A stretch of DNA of 11,359 bases from Spirochaetaceae bacterium. Lineage in GTDB: Bacteria; Spirochaetota; Spirochaetia; Treponematales; Breznakiellaceae. Below are positions 1 to 6,295 of the stretch, in pieces. The position numbers and the translations under genes are program-made. The stretch lies in NCBI GenBank assembly GCA_031278935.1, contig JAITJK010000013.1:1-11359 (forward strand), given 5' to 3'. The notes below the pieces were generated by a model. The model was not told the DNA's origin, ran no database searches, and saw only the letters and a list, made by a program, of their open reading frames with translations. Numbering within the stretch: the first letter of the stretch is position 1; each line of letters begins with the position of its first letter.

Positions 1-27
1 TTGACCCCCGGGTGAGGGGGAGGATTG

Positions 28-813
28 ATGAAACAGTTGCCGGTTTGTATGTTTATAGTCCTGTTGGCCCTTATGGGGCTCCTGGATTCCTGTATTTCCC
101 TAGAGGATAGAATCATGAGCGCCGAGGAACGGTACGAAACCCGCATCATCGGGTCGGTGAGCACTACCTGGACGGTCACTAATGGCCTGCATATCGTCAA
201 TCAAGCGGCCCTTAAGCGCAAAGCCTATACGGAACTCATGGCTATTGCCCAGCGGCGTTACCCAGGCGCCATTGAGATACAGAATATCATCATCACGGGT
301 TCCTTTTCTTGGTGGAATGTCCTTTGGGCCTATTGCTGGTTTATATCGCCGATTTTCCTGGACGTACAAAAGATCCACGCCCAAGGGGATGTGGTGGAAC
401 ATACCCTTGGGCCCAAGAAGGATACGAGCCGTCTTGAAGCGGCCATTCAGCAGGCGTGTAAGGCGGTGATTCCGAAGCTGCCGCCCCAGGTCCCTGTGGC
501 GGTATTACGGGTTTCCGCAGACACCCAGGAAACCGCGTCTTTTGTGCGGGAGGAGGTGGAATATCAGCTGGTGGATTCAGGACTATTCACGATCCTGGAC
601 CGGCATACCGCAGATGCCATCCGCGCAGAGCAGGAATTTCAACTGTCCGGGGAAGTAAGCGATGACTCTGCGGTATCTATCGGCTCCCTGTTGGGGGCGC
701 ATATCGTCATTACCGGTAGTGTCAGCGAGGAAATCGGGGCTCGACGGGTAACGCTCAAAGCCCTGGACGTACAAACCGGGCGCATTGTTACCATGTCTCG
801 TGCCGCCTGGTAA
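28..813 (+). CDS. CsgG/LpoB-like lipoprotein
   Basis: Probable envelope lipoprotein of 261 residues. A purine-rich ribosome-binding site (GGGGGAGG) ends about four bases before the ATG at 28; the TTG just before it is less likely to be the start. The N-terminus is a short hydrophobic signal ending in LLDSC, with the candidate lipidated cysteine at residue 22, a relaxed lipobox of the spirochaete kind. Residues about 25-120 form a region I cannot name, with an aromatic, hydrophobic patch near 90-110. Residues about 153-261 resemble the CsgG/LpoB fold (PVAVLRVS, then FTILDR, EQEFQLSGEVSD, GSLLGAHIVITGSV), which in LpoB activates a penicillin-binding protein and in CsgG forms a curli secretion pore. 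No curli genes are nearby, so the exact role is open; an LpoB-like or generic regulatory lipoprotein is likelier than a secretion pore. The gene converges on the response-regulator gene. Confidence 0.75.
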   Translation: MKQLPVCMFIVLLALMGLLDSCISLEDRIMSAEERYETRIIGSVSTTWTVTNGLHIVNQAALKRKAYTELMAIAQRRYPGAIEIQNIIITGSFSWWNVLWAYCWFISPIFLDVQKIHAQGDVVEHTLGPKKDTSRLEAAIQQACKAVIPKLPPQVPVAVLRVSADTQETASFVREEVEYQLVDSGLFTILDRHTADAIRAEQEFQLSGEVSDDSAVSIGSLLGAHIVITGSVSEEIGARRVTLKALDVQTGRIVTMSRAAW

Positions 814-835
814 CTCGCCGGCGGGTTTAAGGCCC
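812..835 (+). repeat. 24-base repeat, copy A (left of the ntrC-type gene)
   Basis: This copy matches 2259-2282 at 22 of 24 positions in the same orientation; the shared core is CGCCRGCGGGTTTAAGGCCC. The left half folds on itself (AACTCGC with GCGGGTT, one G-T wobble). The first bases overlap the TAA stop of the upstream lipoprotein gene. It is probably a small dispersed intergenic palindrome, but only these two copies are visible here. Confidence 0.6.
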
Positions 836-872
836 TTGATTGGTGGCAAGGCAATAGGTCGCCACTCAAGGG
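833..872. terminator. strong hairpin between convergent genes, possible two-way terminator
   Basis: CCCTTGA at 833-839 pairs perfectly with TCAAGGG at 866-872, and directly inside it GTGGC at 843-847 pairs with GCCAC at 861-865. This makes a 12-base-pair stem with a three-base bulge (840-842) and a 13-base loop. It lies between the stops of two convergent genes, where a two-way terminator is expected. No T tract follows on either strand, so it is not a textbook intrinsic terminator. Confidence 0.4.
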
Positions 873-890
873 GTCGTGATCGGAGTGCCC

Positions 891-2231
891 TTAAGCCTGT
901 GGCCTCTCAACAACGCTTCCACTGCAGGTGTTTTTGATTTTGTTTAAAAGAGTTTTCCTGCTTATGCCCAGTTCTTGAGCCGCTTTGGTACGGTTGCCCT
1001 GACAGCGGGCCAAAACTTCCCGAATCGCTTCCCGTTCAATAGCTTCCAGGGAGCCCGTAGCAGTGCGTTCCTTCAGGGGAAACGCAGAGAGACCCAGGTC
1101 TTCGATCCTTATGAGCCTACCGTCGCCGTAAATAAGGGCCCGCTCCAGCATATTTTCTAACTCCCGAATATTTCCCGGATAGGTATACGTACCCAGGGCC
1201 AAAAGGGCCTCAGGGGTGAGCTCCAGATCGGGCCGCCCGGTGCGGGAACTGAGCTTGCGAAGCAGGTAGTCCGCCAAAACCGGTATATCCTCCCGACGCT
1301 CCCGCAAGGGAGGAAGCTCGATCCGAAAAACATTGATCCGATAGTACAAGTCCTCTCGAAACCGGCCTTCCTGAACCAGAGCTTCTAAATCCCGATTCGT
1401 GGCGGACACGATCCGGGCGGTCAGGGGAATATCCCTAAGGCCCCCCAAACGCCGAAACTGCCGTTCTTGCAAAACCCGAAGGAGCTTCACCTGCAAAGGC
1501 AGAGGCATCTCTCCAATCTCGTCCAGAAAGAGGCAGCCCCGGCCAGCTAGCTCAAATAGTCCGGGCTTTCGGGTAAGGGCTCCAGTGAAAGCTCCCTTCT
1601 CATGACCGAAAAGCTCGCTCTCCATGAGTCCCTCGTGCGTACCTCCAATGTTCACCGCCACAAAAGGTTCCTCCCGCTGGGCGCTGCGACAGTGAATTTC
1701 CCGGGCCGCCACCTCCTTGCCCGTGCCACTTTCGCCAGTTAAAAGTACCGTTACATTGGTTGAAGCAAGTTTATCGATCTGAACGGAAAGCCGTTCCATC
1801 ACTACAGAGGAACCAACGAAGGCGCTTGCCTCCGGGACTAGGGACGGTTTCGCTGAAATCGCCTGGATACCGCTGGCGCCACCGGCCAAGGAGCGGAGCT
1901 TCCCGGCCAGTTCCGCCGGGTCAAAGGGCTTCACCAGGTAATCCTGAGCGCCGGCATGGAGGGCCTGGACCGCATCGGGAATCTGACCGTGGGCGGAGAT
2001 CATGATTACCGGAAGAGCAAGCCCCCGGCTGCGGATCCATTCCAAAAGGGCCTGGCCACTCATGCCGGGGAGCTTCAGGTCTACAATCACGGCGTCATAG
2101 GCTCCCTGGACGAGGCATTCCATGGCCTTTTCCGCGTTTTCTCGGCTATCTGCATCTATCTGTTCCAAATGGAGGTATTTTTGCAAAGAAAGCCGGATAT
2201 TCCGTTCATCATCAACGATTAGTACACGCAT
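891..2231 (-). CDS. sigma-54-dependent response regulator, NtrC family
   Basis: A 446-residue three-domain transcription activator. The receiver domain (about 1-118) has the acidic pair D7/D8, phospho-acceptor D51, S79 and K101. The AAA+ domain (about 138-365) has Walker A GESGTGKE at 166-173, the sigma-54-contacting GAFTGA loop at 213-218, Walker B LFLDEIGE at 234-241, and the FREDLYYRINVF and LPPLRER motifs. The C-terminus carries a Fis-type helix-turn-helix (GNRTKAAQELGISRKTLLNKIK) followed by a short, unrelated-looking tail. Once phosphorylated it should form a ring that remodels sigma-54 RNA polymerase at distant promoters. No histidine kinase lies beside it, so its signal and targets cannot be read here. 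The ATG at 2231 has only a weak AGGA twelve bases upstream. NtrC, AtoC and ZraR are the closest family labels; I cannot choose between them. Confidence 0.93.
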   Translation of the reverse strand: MRVLIVDDERNIRLSLQKYLHLEQIDADSRENAEKAMECLVQGAYDAVIVDLKLPGMSGQALLEWIRSRGLALPVIMISAHGQIPDAVQALHAGAQDYLVKPFDPAELAGKLRSLAGGASGIQAISAKPSLVPEASAFVGSSVVMERLSVQIDKLASTNVTVLLTGESGTGKEVAAREIHCRSAQREEPFVAVNIGGTHEGLMESELFGHEKGAFTGALTRKPGLFELAGRGCLFLDEIGEMPLPLQVKLLRVLQERQFRRLGGLRDIPLTARIVSATNRDLEALVQEGRFREDLYYRINVFRIELPPLRERREDIPVLADYLLRKLSSRTGRPDLELTPEALLALGTYTYPGNIRELENMLERALIYGDGRLIRIEDLGLSAFPLKERTATGSLEAIEREAIREVLARCQGNRTKAAQELGISRKTLLNKIKNTCSGSVVERPQA

Positions 2232-2258
2232 GATGGCATTCTATCCTAACACAGGTTC

Positions 2259-2282
2259 AACCCGCCAGCGGGTTTAAGGCCC
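2259..2282 (+). repeat. 24-base repeat, copy B (upstream of the ntrC-type gene)
   Basis: Partner of the copy at 812-835. Here the left half is a perfect palindrome (AACCCGC, two bases, GCGGGTT). It lies in the leader region of the response-regulator gene, 28 bases before its start codon. A ten-base word, TCCACTGCAG, follows at 2301-2310, and the same word occurs to the right of copy A at 918-927. Confidence 0.6.
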
Positions 2283-2345
2283 CTATCCCCTATACACGAC
2301 TCCACTGCAGCGGTATTCAAGGGCGTGCTTCACTCCACACAATAA

Positions 2346-2406
2346 CGGGGCCGTACCGTACCCCGCGAGTGGTAGGAACGAAGGGACGTGAGTCCCCACC
2401 ACTCGC
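2346..2406. other. nested inverted repeats in the parE-ntrC gap
   Basis: The 210-base gap 2232-2441 is unusually structured. GCGAGTGGT at 2365-2373 pairs perfectly with ACCACTCGC at 2398-2406, nine base pairs. Inside it GGGAC (2383-2387) pairs with GTCCC (2392-2396) around a four-base loop. On the left, CGGGG (2346-2350) can pair with CCCCG (2361-2365), and two GTAC words sit in that loop. There is no T tract. It could be a terminator or processing site after parE, a leader element or operator for the response-regulator gene, or a dispersed repeat. I see no convincing sigma-70 promoter in the gap. Confidence 0.45.
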
Positions 2407-2441
2407 CACACGACCCCACGTTACGCCCGTAGCAGACGTGG

Positions 2442-4301
2442 TTATAGGGCGTTTACGAGGTTTTTCATGATGTATTCCCGGCGTTCCGGGGTGTTCTTGC
2501 CCATATAAAAACTTAAGACCTGGGGAACGGCTTTGGGGGCCTGCACTGCTACCGGAACTAGCCGCATAGCCGGCCCGATGAATTGGCCGAATTCCTTGGG
2601 GTTGATTTCTCCCAAACCCTTAAACCGGGTAACTTCGCTCTGACTTCCCAGGGCCGCCATGGCCTCATTGCGTTCCTTTTCTGTGTAGCAATACCGGGTT
2701 TCCTTCTTGGTCCGTACCCGGAACAAGGGAGTCTCCAGAATGTACACCCGCCCAGAGTTGACCAGGTCCTCGAAGTAGGAGAGGAAAAAGGTTAAGAGCA
2801 GGTTGCGGATGTGAAACCCGTCAAAGTCCGCATCCGTGGCTATAACAATCCGGGCGTACCGCAGGGAGGCCGAGTCGTTTTCGATTCCCAGGGCCATCAT
2901 CATGTTGTAAAGCTCCTCGTTCTTGTAAATCGCCGCCCGCTTTTTGCTGTACATATTCTCCGGCTTACCCCGCAGGGAAAAGATCGCCTGGGTCATCACA
3001 TCCCGGCTGGAAACCATAGACCCTGCCGCCGAGTCCCCCTCGGTAATGAAAATCGTGGAAGCCACCCCCTTTTCCCCATCCTCTAGGTGGTACTTACAGT
3101 CCTTGAGCTTAGGTATCTTCAAAGCGATCTTCTTAGCCGCTTCCCGGGCCTCTTTCTTCACCGCGTTTAGTTCGGTCCGCAGGCTTTCATTGGCCAGGAT
3201 CTTCTGTTCCAGCTTTTTACTCGCCTCGGGGTGCTTATGCAGCCAGTCTTCCACTGCGGCTTTGACTTCCTGTACCACCCAGGCCCGGATATCCGCGTTG
3301 CCCAGCTTGTTCTTGGTTTGGCTCTCAAAAATGGGATTTTGCAGCTTAATGGCCACCGCCGCGCTGGTCCCTTCCCGGATATCTTCGCTACGGTACTCCT
3401 TCTTGCAGTAGGCTTGAATCCCTTTGAGAAAGCCCTCCTTAAAAGCCGAGAGATGGGTACCCCCGTCGCTGGTGTATTGGCCGTTGACAAAAGAAAAATA
3501 GGTTTCCCCGTAGTTGGCCGTATGGGTAAAGGCGAACTCGATCCGCTCGCTCTGGTGGTAACCCAGGGGATAGAGGCCCCCCTCTCCGCTCTCCTCGGTG
3601 AGGAGGTCCAAGAGCCCTCCTTCCGACAGGTAGGACGCGCCGTTGAATATGAGGGTCAGACCCCGGTTGAGGTACGCGTAATGCTGTACCCGCCGTTCAA
3701 TGAATTCCCGGTTAAAGGCGTAGGCCCCGAAGATGTCCCGATCTGGCGTAAATTCCACCAGAGTGCCGTTCGGCTCGGGAGTTTTAAGCTTTCCCTTCTT
3801 GATTTCCTTGAGGAGGACCCCTCGTTCAAAGACCGCCTCGGCATAGGCCCCATCCCGGATGGAACGGACCCGAAAGAGGGACGACAAGGAATTCACCGCC
3901 TTGGTTCCCACGCCGTTAAGACCCACGGAGAATTGAAAGACCTCGTCATTGTATTTGGCCCCCGTATTGATCACCGAGACGCACTCCACCAGTTTGCCCA
4001 GGGGAATGCCCCGGCCATAATCTCGGACCCGCACGGCAGGTTTACCCGAAGGCGCATCAAAAACGACCTCTACTTCAATCCGATTTCCATTACCCATGAT
4101 GTATTCATCAATGCCGTTATCAATGATTTCCTTAAGGAGGACGTATATCCCATCATCCGGGTGCGAGCCGTCACCCAGCCGCCCGATGTACATACCCGTC
4201 CGCAGGCGTATATGTTCTAAGGAAGAGAGGGTTTTTATCTTGGACTCATCGTACACCCGGACGTTTTTTTTCTGCGTTTTCTGTTCTGTTTTCCCTTGCA
4301 T
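2442..4301 (-). CDS. parE: DNA topoisomerase IV subunit B (ParE-type)
   Basis: ATPase subunit of a type IIA topoisomerase, which with its ParA/GyrA-like partner decatenates or relaxes DNA. From the ATG at 4301 it has 619 residues, normal for ParE and shorter than long GyrB proteins. The GHKL ATPase domain shows RTGMYIGRLGDG (35-45), the general base E58 and N62 in KEIIDNGIDE, and DYGRGIP. The transducer region follows, then the TOPRIM domain with EGDSAAG near 420 and the metal-binding ATDADFDG near 488, then KGLGEINPKEF and a short C-terminal part. The HIRLRTGMYIG...DDGIYVLLKE pattern is that of the spirochaete/Bacteroidetes/Chlamydia ParE group rather than classical GyrB. The start is uncertain: the ATG at 4301 has only a run of G one base before it, while AAGGAGG at 4329-4323 serves an out-of-frame ATG at 4312. 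An in-frame GTG at 4376 lacks a ribosome-binding site. No parC/gyrA is adjacent. Confidence 0.93.
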   Translation of the reverse strand: MQGKTEQKTQKKNVRVYDESKIKTLSSLEHIRLRTGMYIGRLGDGSHPDDGIYVLLKEIIDNGIDEYIMGNGNRIEVEVVFDAPSGKPAVRVRDYGRGIPLGKLVECVSVINTGAKYNDEVFQFSVGLNGVGTKAVNSLSSLFRVRSIRDGAYAEAVFERGVLLKEIKKGKLKTPEPNGTLVEFTPDRDIFGAYAFNREFIERRVQHYAYLNRGLTLIFNGASYLSEGGLLDLLTEESGEGGLYPLGYHQSERIEFAFTHTANYGETYFSFVNGQYTSDGGTHLSAFKEGFLKGIQAYCKKEYRSEDIREGTSAAVAIKLQNPIFESQTKNKLGNADIRAWVVQEVKAAVEDWLHKHPEASKKLEQKILANESLRTELNAVKKEAREAAKKIALKIPKLKDCKYHLEDGEKGVASTIFITEGDSAAGSMVSSRDVMTQAIFSLRGKPENMYSKKRAAIYKNEELYNMMMALGIENDSASLRYARIVIATDADFDGFHIRNLLLTFFLSYFEDLVNSGRVYILETPLFRVRTKKETRYCYTEKERNEAMAALGSQSEVTRFKGLGEINPKEFGQFIGPAMRLVPVAVQAPKAVPQVLSFYMGKNTPERREYIMKNLVNAL

Positions 4302-4312
4302 ACCCCCATCAT
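4235..4312 (-). other. 25-codon overlapping ORF with the best ribosome-binding site before parE
   Basis: ATG ATG at 4312/4309 lies ten bases after AAGGAGG (4329-4323), the only good ribosome-binding site near the parE start. This frame runs 25 codons to TAA at 4237-4235 and overlaps the first parE codons in another frame. It passes through eight A residues (4271-4264), read as AGA AAA AAA ACG. It may be a leader peptide coupled to parE, the true start reached by a -1 slip, or chance. Protein-level conservation cannot be judged from one sequence. Confidence 0.3.
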
Positions 4313-4636
4313 ACCCGTTTTGCCTCCTTAGAGTAAGCGTTGACCCCCTACAGCTACCCACCGCCCAAGTACTCACACAACTGCAAGCGCACTGTTTCCT
4401 GTGTCGGCGAGTCAGGGTCTGGTAAGCGTGTTGAAGCCTATAGGGTGATGGACTCGCTCGATCCGCCTGGGTGGGTTGCCCTGAGGTCGTTGGTTTTCCG
4501 GTTACTGAATACCTCGCTTCTAATCAGGCCGATTAGCCCTGCTACGCCACCGCAGATAGGTAGGCGTCCCGGGTTGGGGAAATACTCTAAGGGCAATACT
4601 TTTTTCTAGTTTTCCCATTATTTTTGTTTATTATTA
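4313..4636. other. divergent intergenic stretch with several hairpins and a T6 tract
   Basis: This stretch between divergent parE and the hydantoinase gene has no credible protein gene. Inverted repeats visible on the plus strand are GGCGAGTC/GACTCGCT (4406-4413/4451-4458), TTGCCCT/AGGGCAA (4476-4482/4590-4596), GAGGT/ACCTC (4483-4487/4511-4515), CTAATC/GATTAG (4520-4525/4531-4536) and ACGCC/GGCGT (4544-4548/4563-4567). A T6 tract at 4600-4605 follows the AGGGCAA arm almost directly, giving the shape of a multi-branched RNA ending in a terminator. The sequence does not match tmRNA, RNase P RNA, SRP RNA or tRNA signatures I know, and I see no promoter for a plus-strand transcript. It may also be the parE leader read on the other strand. 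Confidence 0.35.
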
Positions 4637-4664
4637 TTGACCGGCTCCCCTGGGTGGGTATACA
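4637..4664 (+). promoter_or_regulatory. sigma-70-type promoter of the hydantoinase gene
   Basis: TTGACC at 4637-4642 and TATACA at 4659-4664 are separated by 16 bases, a near-consensus pair. The preceding 30 bases are strongly AT-rich, like an UP element. Transcription would start near 4671, leaving a leader of about 39 bases before the ATG at 4710. Within that leader TATCC (4673-4677) and GGATA (4695-4699) can pair, and the right arm touches the start of the ribosome-binding site. Confidence 0.7.
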
Positions 4665-4709
4665 CTCATGCATATCCGGGGGCTCGGCGCGCCTGGATAA
4701 GGAGGGTCT

Positions 4710-6101
4710 ATGCAAGCCCTGATTAAAGGGGCCCTTGTGGTAGGGGAAAACCAGGAAGCCATAGGGGACGTACGCATCGCGGGAGAACGGATCGCTGCGG
4801 TGGGGCAGGAATTAACCCCGGAACAAGGGGAGGAGATCATTGATGCTAAGGGCAAGATACTGATTCCCGGGGGGATCGACGGGCATACCCATTTGTGCCT
4901 GGACGTCGGGTTCACCCAGGTAAGCGATGATTTTTATACTGGAACCCTAGCCGCAGCCTGGGGAGGAACCACCACCATCGTAGATCACCCGGGCTTTGGG
5001 CCTGCGGGCTGTCCTCTGGATCACCAGATTCATACCTACCATGCTCTGGCCCAGGGAAAGGCGGTCATAGACTACGGTTTTCACGGGGTGATTCAGCACC
5101 TGGACGGGCAGACCCTCGCCCAGATGAGCGCCTTGGCCGAGGAGGGCATCCCTAGTTATAAGGTCTATCTTACCTACGACTATAAGCTCTCGGACTCAGA
5201 GGTGTATCAGGTCTTAGTCCAGGCCCGTAAGGAGCGGCTTTTGATTGCCGTCCATCCGGAAAATGATGGGATTATCGGGTATTTACGTGGCCAGATGGTG
5301 CGGGAAGGGAAAACCGCTCCCTCTTATCACCCCCTTTCCCGGCCCGTGGCCTGTGAAGCGGAGGCCATCAACCGGATGATCCTCTGGGCGAATCTAGCCG
5401 ATGACGCGCCTTTGTATATCGTGCATCTGAGTAATGAACGGGGGCTTACCTTTATCCGGGACGCCCGCAGGCGAGGGCAGCAAGGTCTGTACGTTGAGAC
5501 CTGTCCCCAATACTTGCTGTTGGATGACCGGTGCTACGATCAGCCGGGCGCCGAGGGCCTTAAGTACCTCATGTGTCCGCCCTTGCGGAGCGTCCAGGAT
5601 AGGGAAGGGCTTTGGGAGGGCTTAGTCGAGGATATTGATATTGTGGCTACGGATCACTGCCCTTTCTTTTTTGAAACGCAGAAACTCCGGGGTAAGGATG
5701 ATTTTACCCAGTGCCCTTCCGGGGCGCCGGGCATTGAAGAGCGGATTCCTCTGCTCTTTTCCGAGGGAGTGATGAAAAAACGCATCTCCCTCAGGCGTTT
5801 TGTGGACCTGTGTTCGACCAATCCGGCAAAACTCTTTGGCATGTATCCCCAGAAAGGGGTGATTCGTCCCGGGTCTGACGCGGACCTAGTCATCATAGAC
5901 CCAGCGGTAAAAAAGGTCTTGACCCAAAAGCAGCTTCACGCTCGAGTGGACTACAGCGCCTACGAAGGCTGGGAAGTCCAGGGTTATCCTGAATGGGTTA
6001 TTTCCCGTGGAGAGGTTCTTATCCGGCAAGGAGTATTTTCAGGTAAGCCGGGCCGGGGAAAATTTATCCCCCGCCAGCGCCCACCTGCTGTGGAGGCGTA
6101 G
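4710..6101 (+). CDS. hyuA: hydantoinase/dihydropyrimidinase, HyuA (YgeZ)-like
   Basis: A 463-residue zinc amidohydrolase that opens cyclic diamide rings such as hydantoins or dihydropyrimidines to N-carbamoyl products in the cytoplasm. The full two-metal site is visible: H59 and H61 in DGHTH, K151 as the likely carbamylated lysine in SYKVYLTY, H182 in VHPEN, H239 in IVHLSN and D315 in VATDHC. The stretches CDDF/SDDFYTGT-like, TTTIVDHPGFGP, DYGFHGVIQH, CEAEAINRMI, VETCPQYLLLD and KAGRG/KPGRGKF resemble, from memory, Escherichia coli HyuA/YgeZ more than classical dihydropyrimidinases. AAGGAGG at 4699-4705 sits four bases before the ATG. The xdhC-type gene follows, suggesting purine or ureide catabolism rather than pyrimidine breakdown. 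The natural substrate of this subgroup is not settled from sequence; allantoinase or D-phenylhydantoinase are alternative labels. Confidence 0.9.
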   Translation: MQALIKGALVVGENQEAIGDVRIAGERIAAVGQELTPEQGEEIIDAKGKILIPGGIDGHTHLCLDVGFTQVSDDFYTGTLAAAWGGTTTIVDHPGFGPAGCPLDHQIHTYHALAQGKAVIDYGFHGVIQHLDGQTLAQMSALAEEGIPSYKVYLTYDYKLSDSEVYQVLVQARKERLLIAVHPENDGIIGYLRGQMVREGKTAPSYHPLSRPVACEAEAINRMILWANLADDAPLYIVHLSNERGLTFIRDARRRGQQGLYVETCPQYLLLDDRCYDQPGAEGLKYLMCPPLRSVQDREGLWEGLVEDIDIVATDHCPFFFETQKLRGKDDFTQCPSGAPGIEERIPLLFSEGVMKKRISLRRFVDLCSTNPAKLFGMYPQKGVIRPGSDADLVIIDPAVKKVLTQKQLHARVDYSAYEGWEVQGYPEWVISRGEVLIRQGVFSGKPGRGKFIPRQRPPAVEA

Positions 6102-6207
6102 CCCCTCGGTTGGCCGTGACGCTTAGAGAGCTGATCGCCCCGGGCTTTGGGTCTTTGCCGTCCGATGCCGGGCGAGTAATCAAGACGGGGCAGGGACGCT
6201 CCGTTGC

Positions 6208-6243
6208 CGTCATGGCGAGGAGTATAGCGGCGAAGCAATCCAG
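6208..6243. repeat. dispersed palindromic repeat copy in the xdhC leader
   Basis: The segment beginning CGTCATGGCGAGGAG and ending GGCGAAGCAATCCAG closely resembles a family of short palindromic, MITE-like repeats common in many bacterial genomes, with consensus arms like CGTCATTGCGAGGAG and GACGAAGCAATCC. Just left of it GACGGGGCA (6184-6192) can pair imperfectly with TGCCGTC (6205-6211). It occupies the middle of the 194-base gap between the hydantoinase and xdhC genes, 52 bases before the xdhC start. The rest of that gap shows no gene and no clear promoter. Confidence 0.6.
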
Positions 6244-6295
6244 TCTGTACCGTTTTAGGATCAAGGCGGGGATAGATGTATTGTAAGGAGGAACG

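Noticed and set aside
2222..2239. A six-codon ORF (ATG at 2239, stop overlapping the ntrC-type start) with AGGA four bases upstream
   Set aside because: A frame this short arises easily by chance; it could matter for coupling, but a single sequence gives no support.
870..2417. Nine-base inverted match GGGGTCGTG (870-878) and CACGACCCC (2409-2417) around the ntrC-type gene
   Set aside because: Nine-base matches are expected many times by chance in a window of this size, and the surrounding bases do not extend it.
3231..4220. A 329-codon open frame on the plus strand opposite parE
   Set aside because: It lies entirely antisense to a well-supported gene, has no family motif and no ribosome-binding site; it is explained by the codon bias of parE.
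4377..4606. tmRNA, RNase P RNA, SRP RNA, cobalamin riboswitch or tRNA in the parE-hydantoinase gap
   Set aside because: None of the conserved boxes of these RNAs could be found on either strand.
4340..4609. An 89-codon plus-strand frame containing GESGSGK, which looks like a P-loop
   Set aside because: Nothing else of an NTPase follows, it is too short, has no ribosome-binding site, and overlaps the hairpin-rich gap; a chance match.
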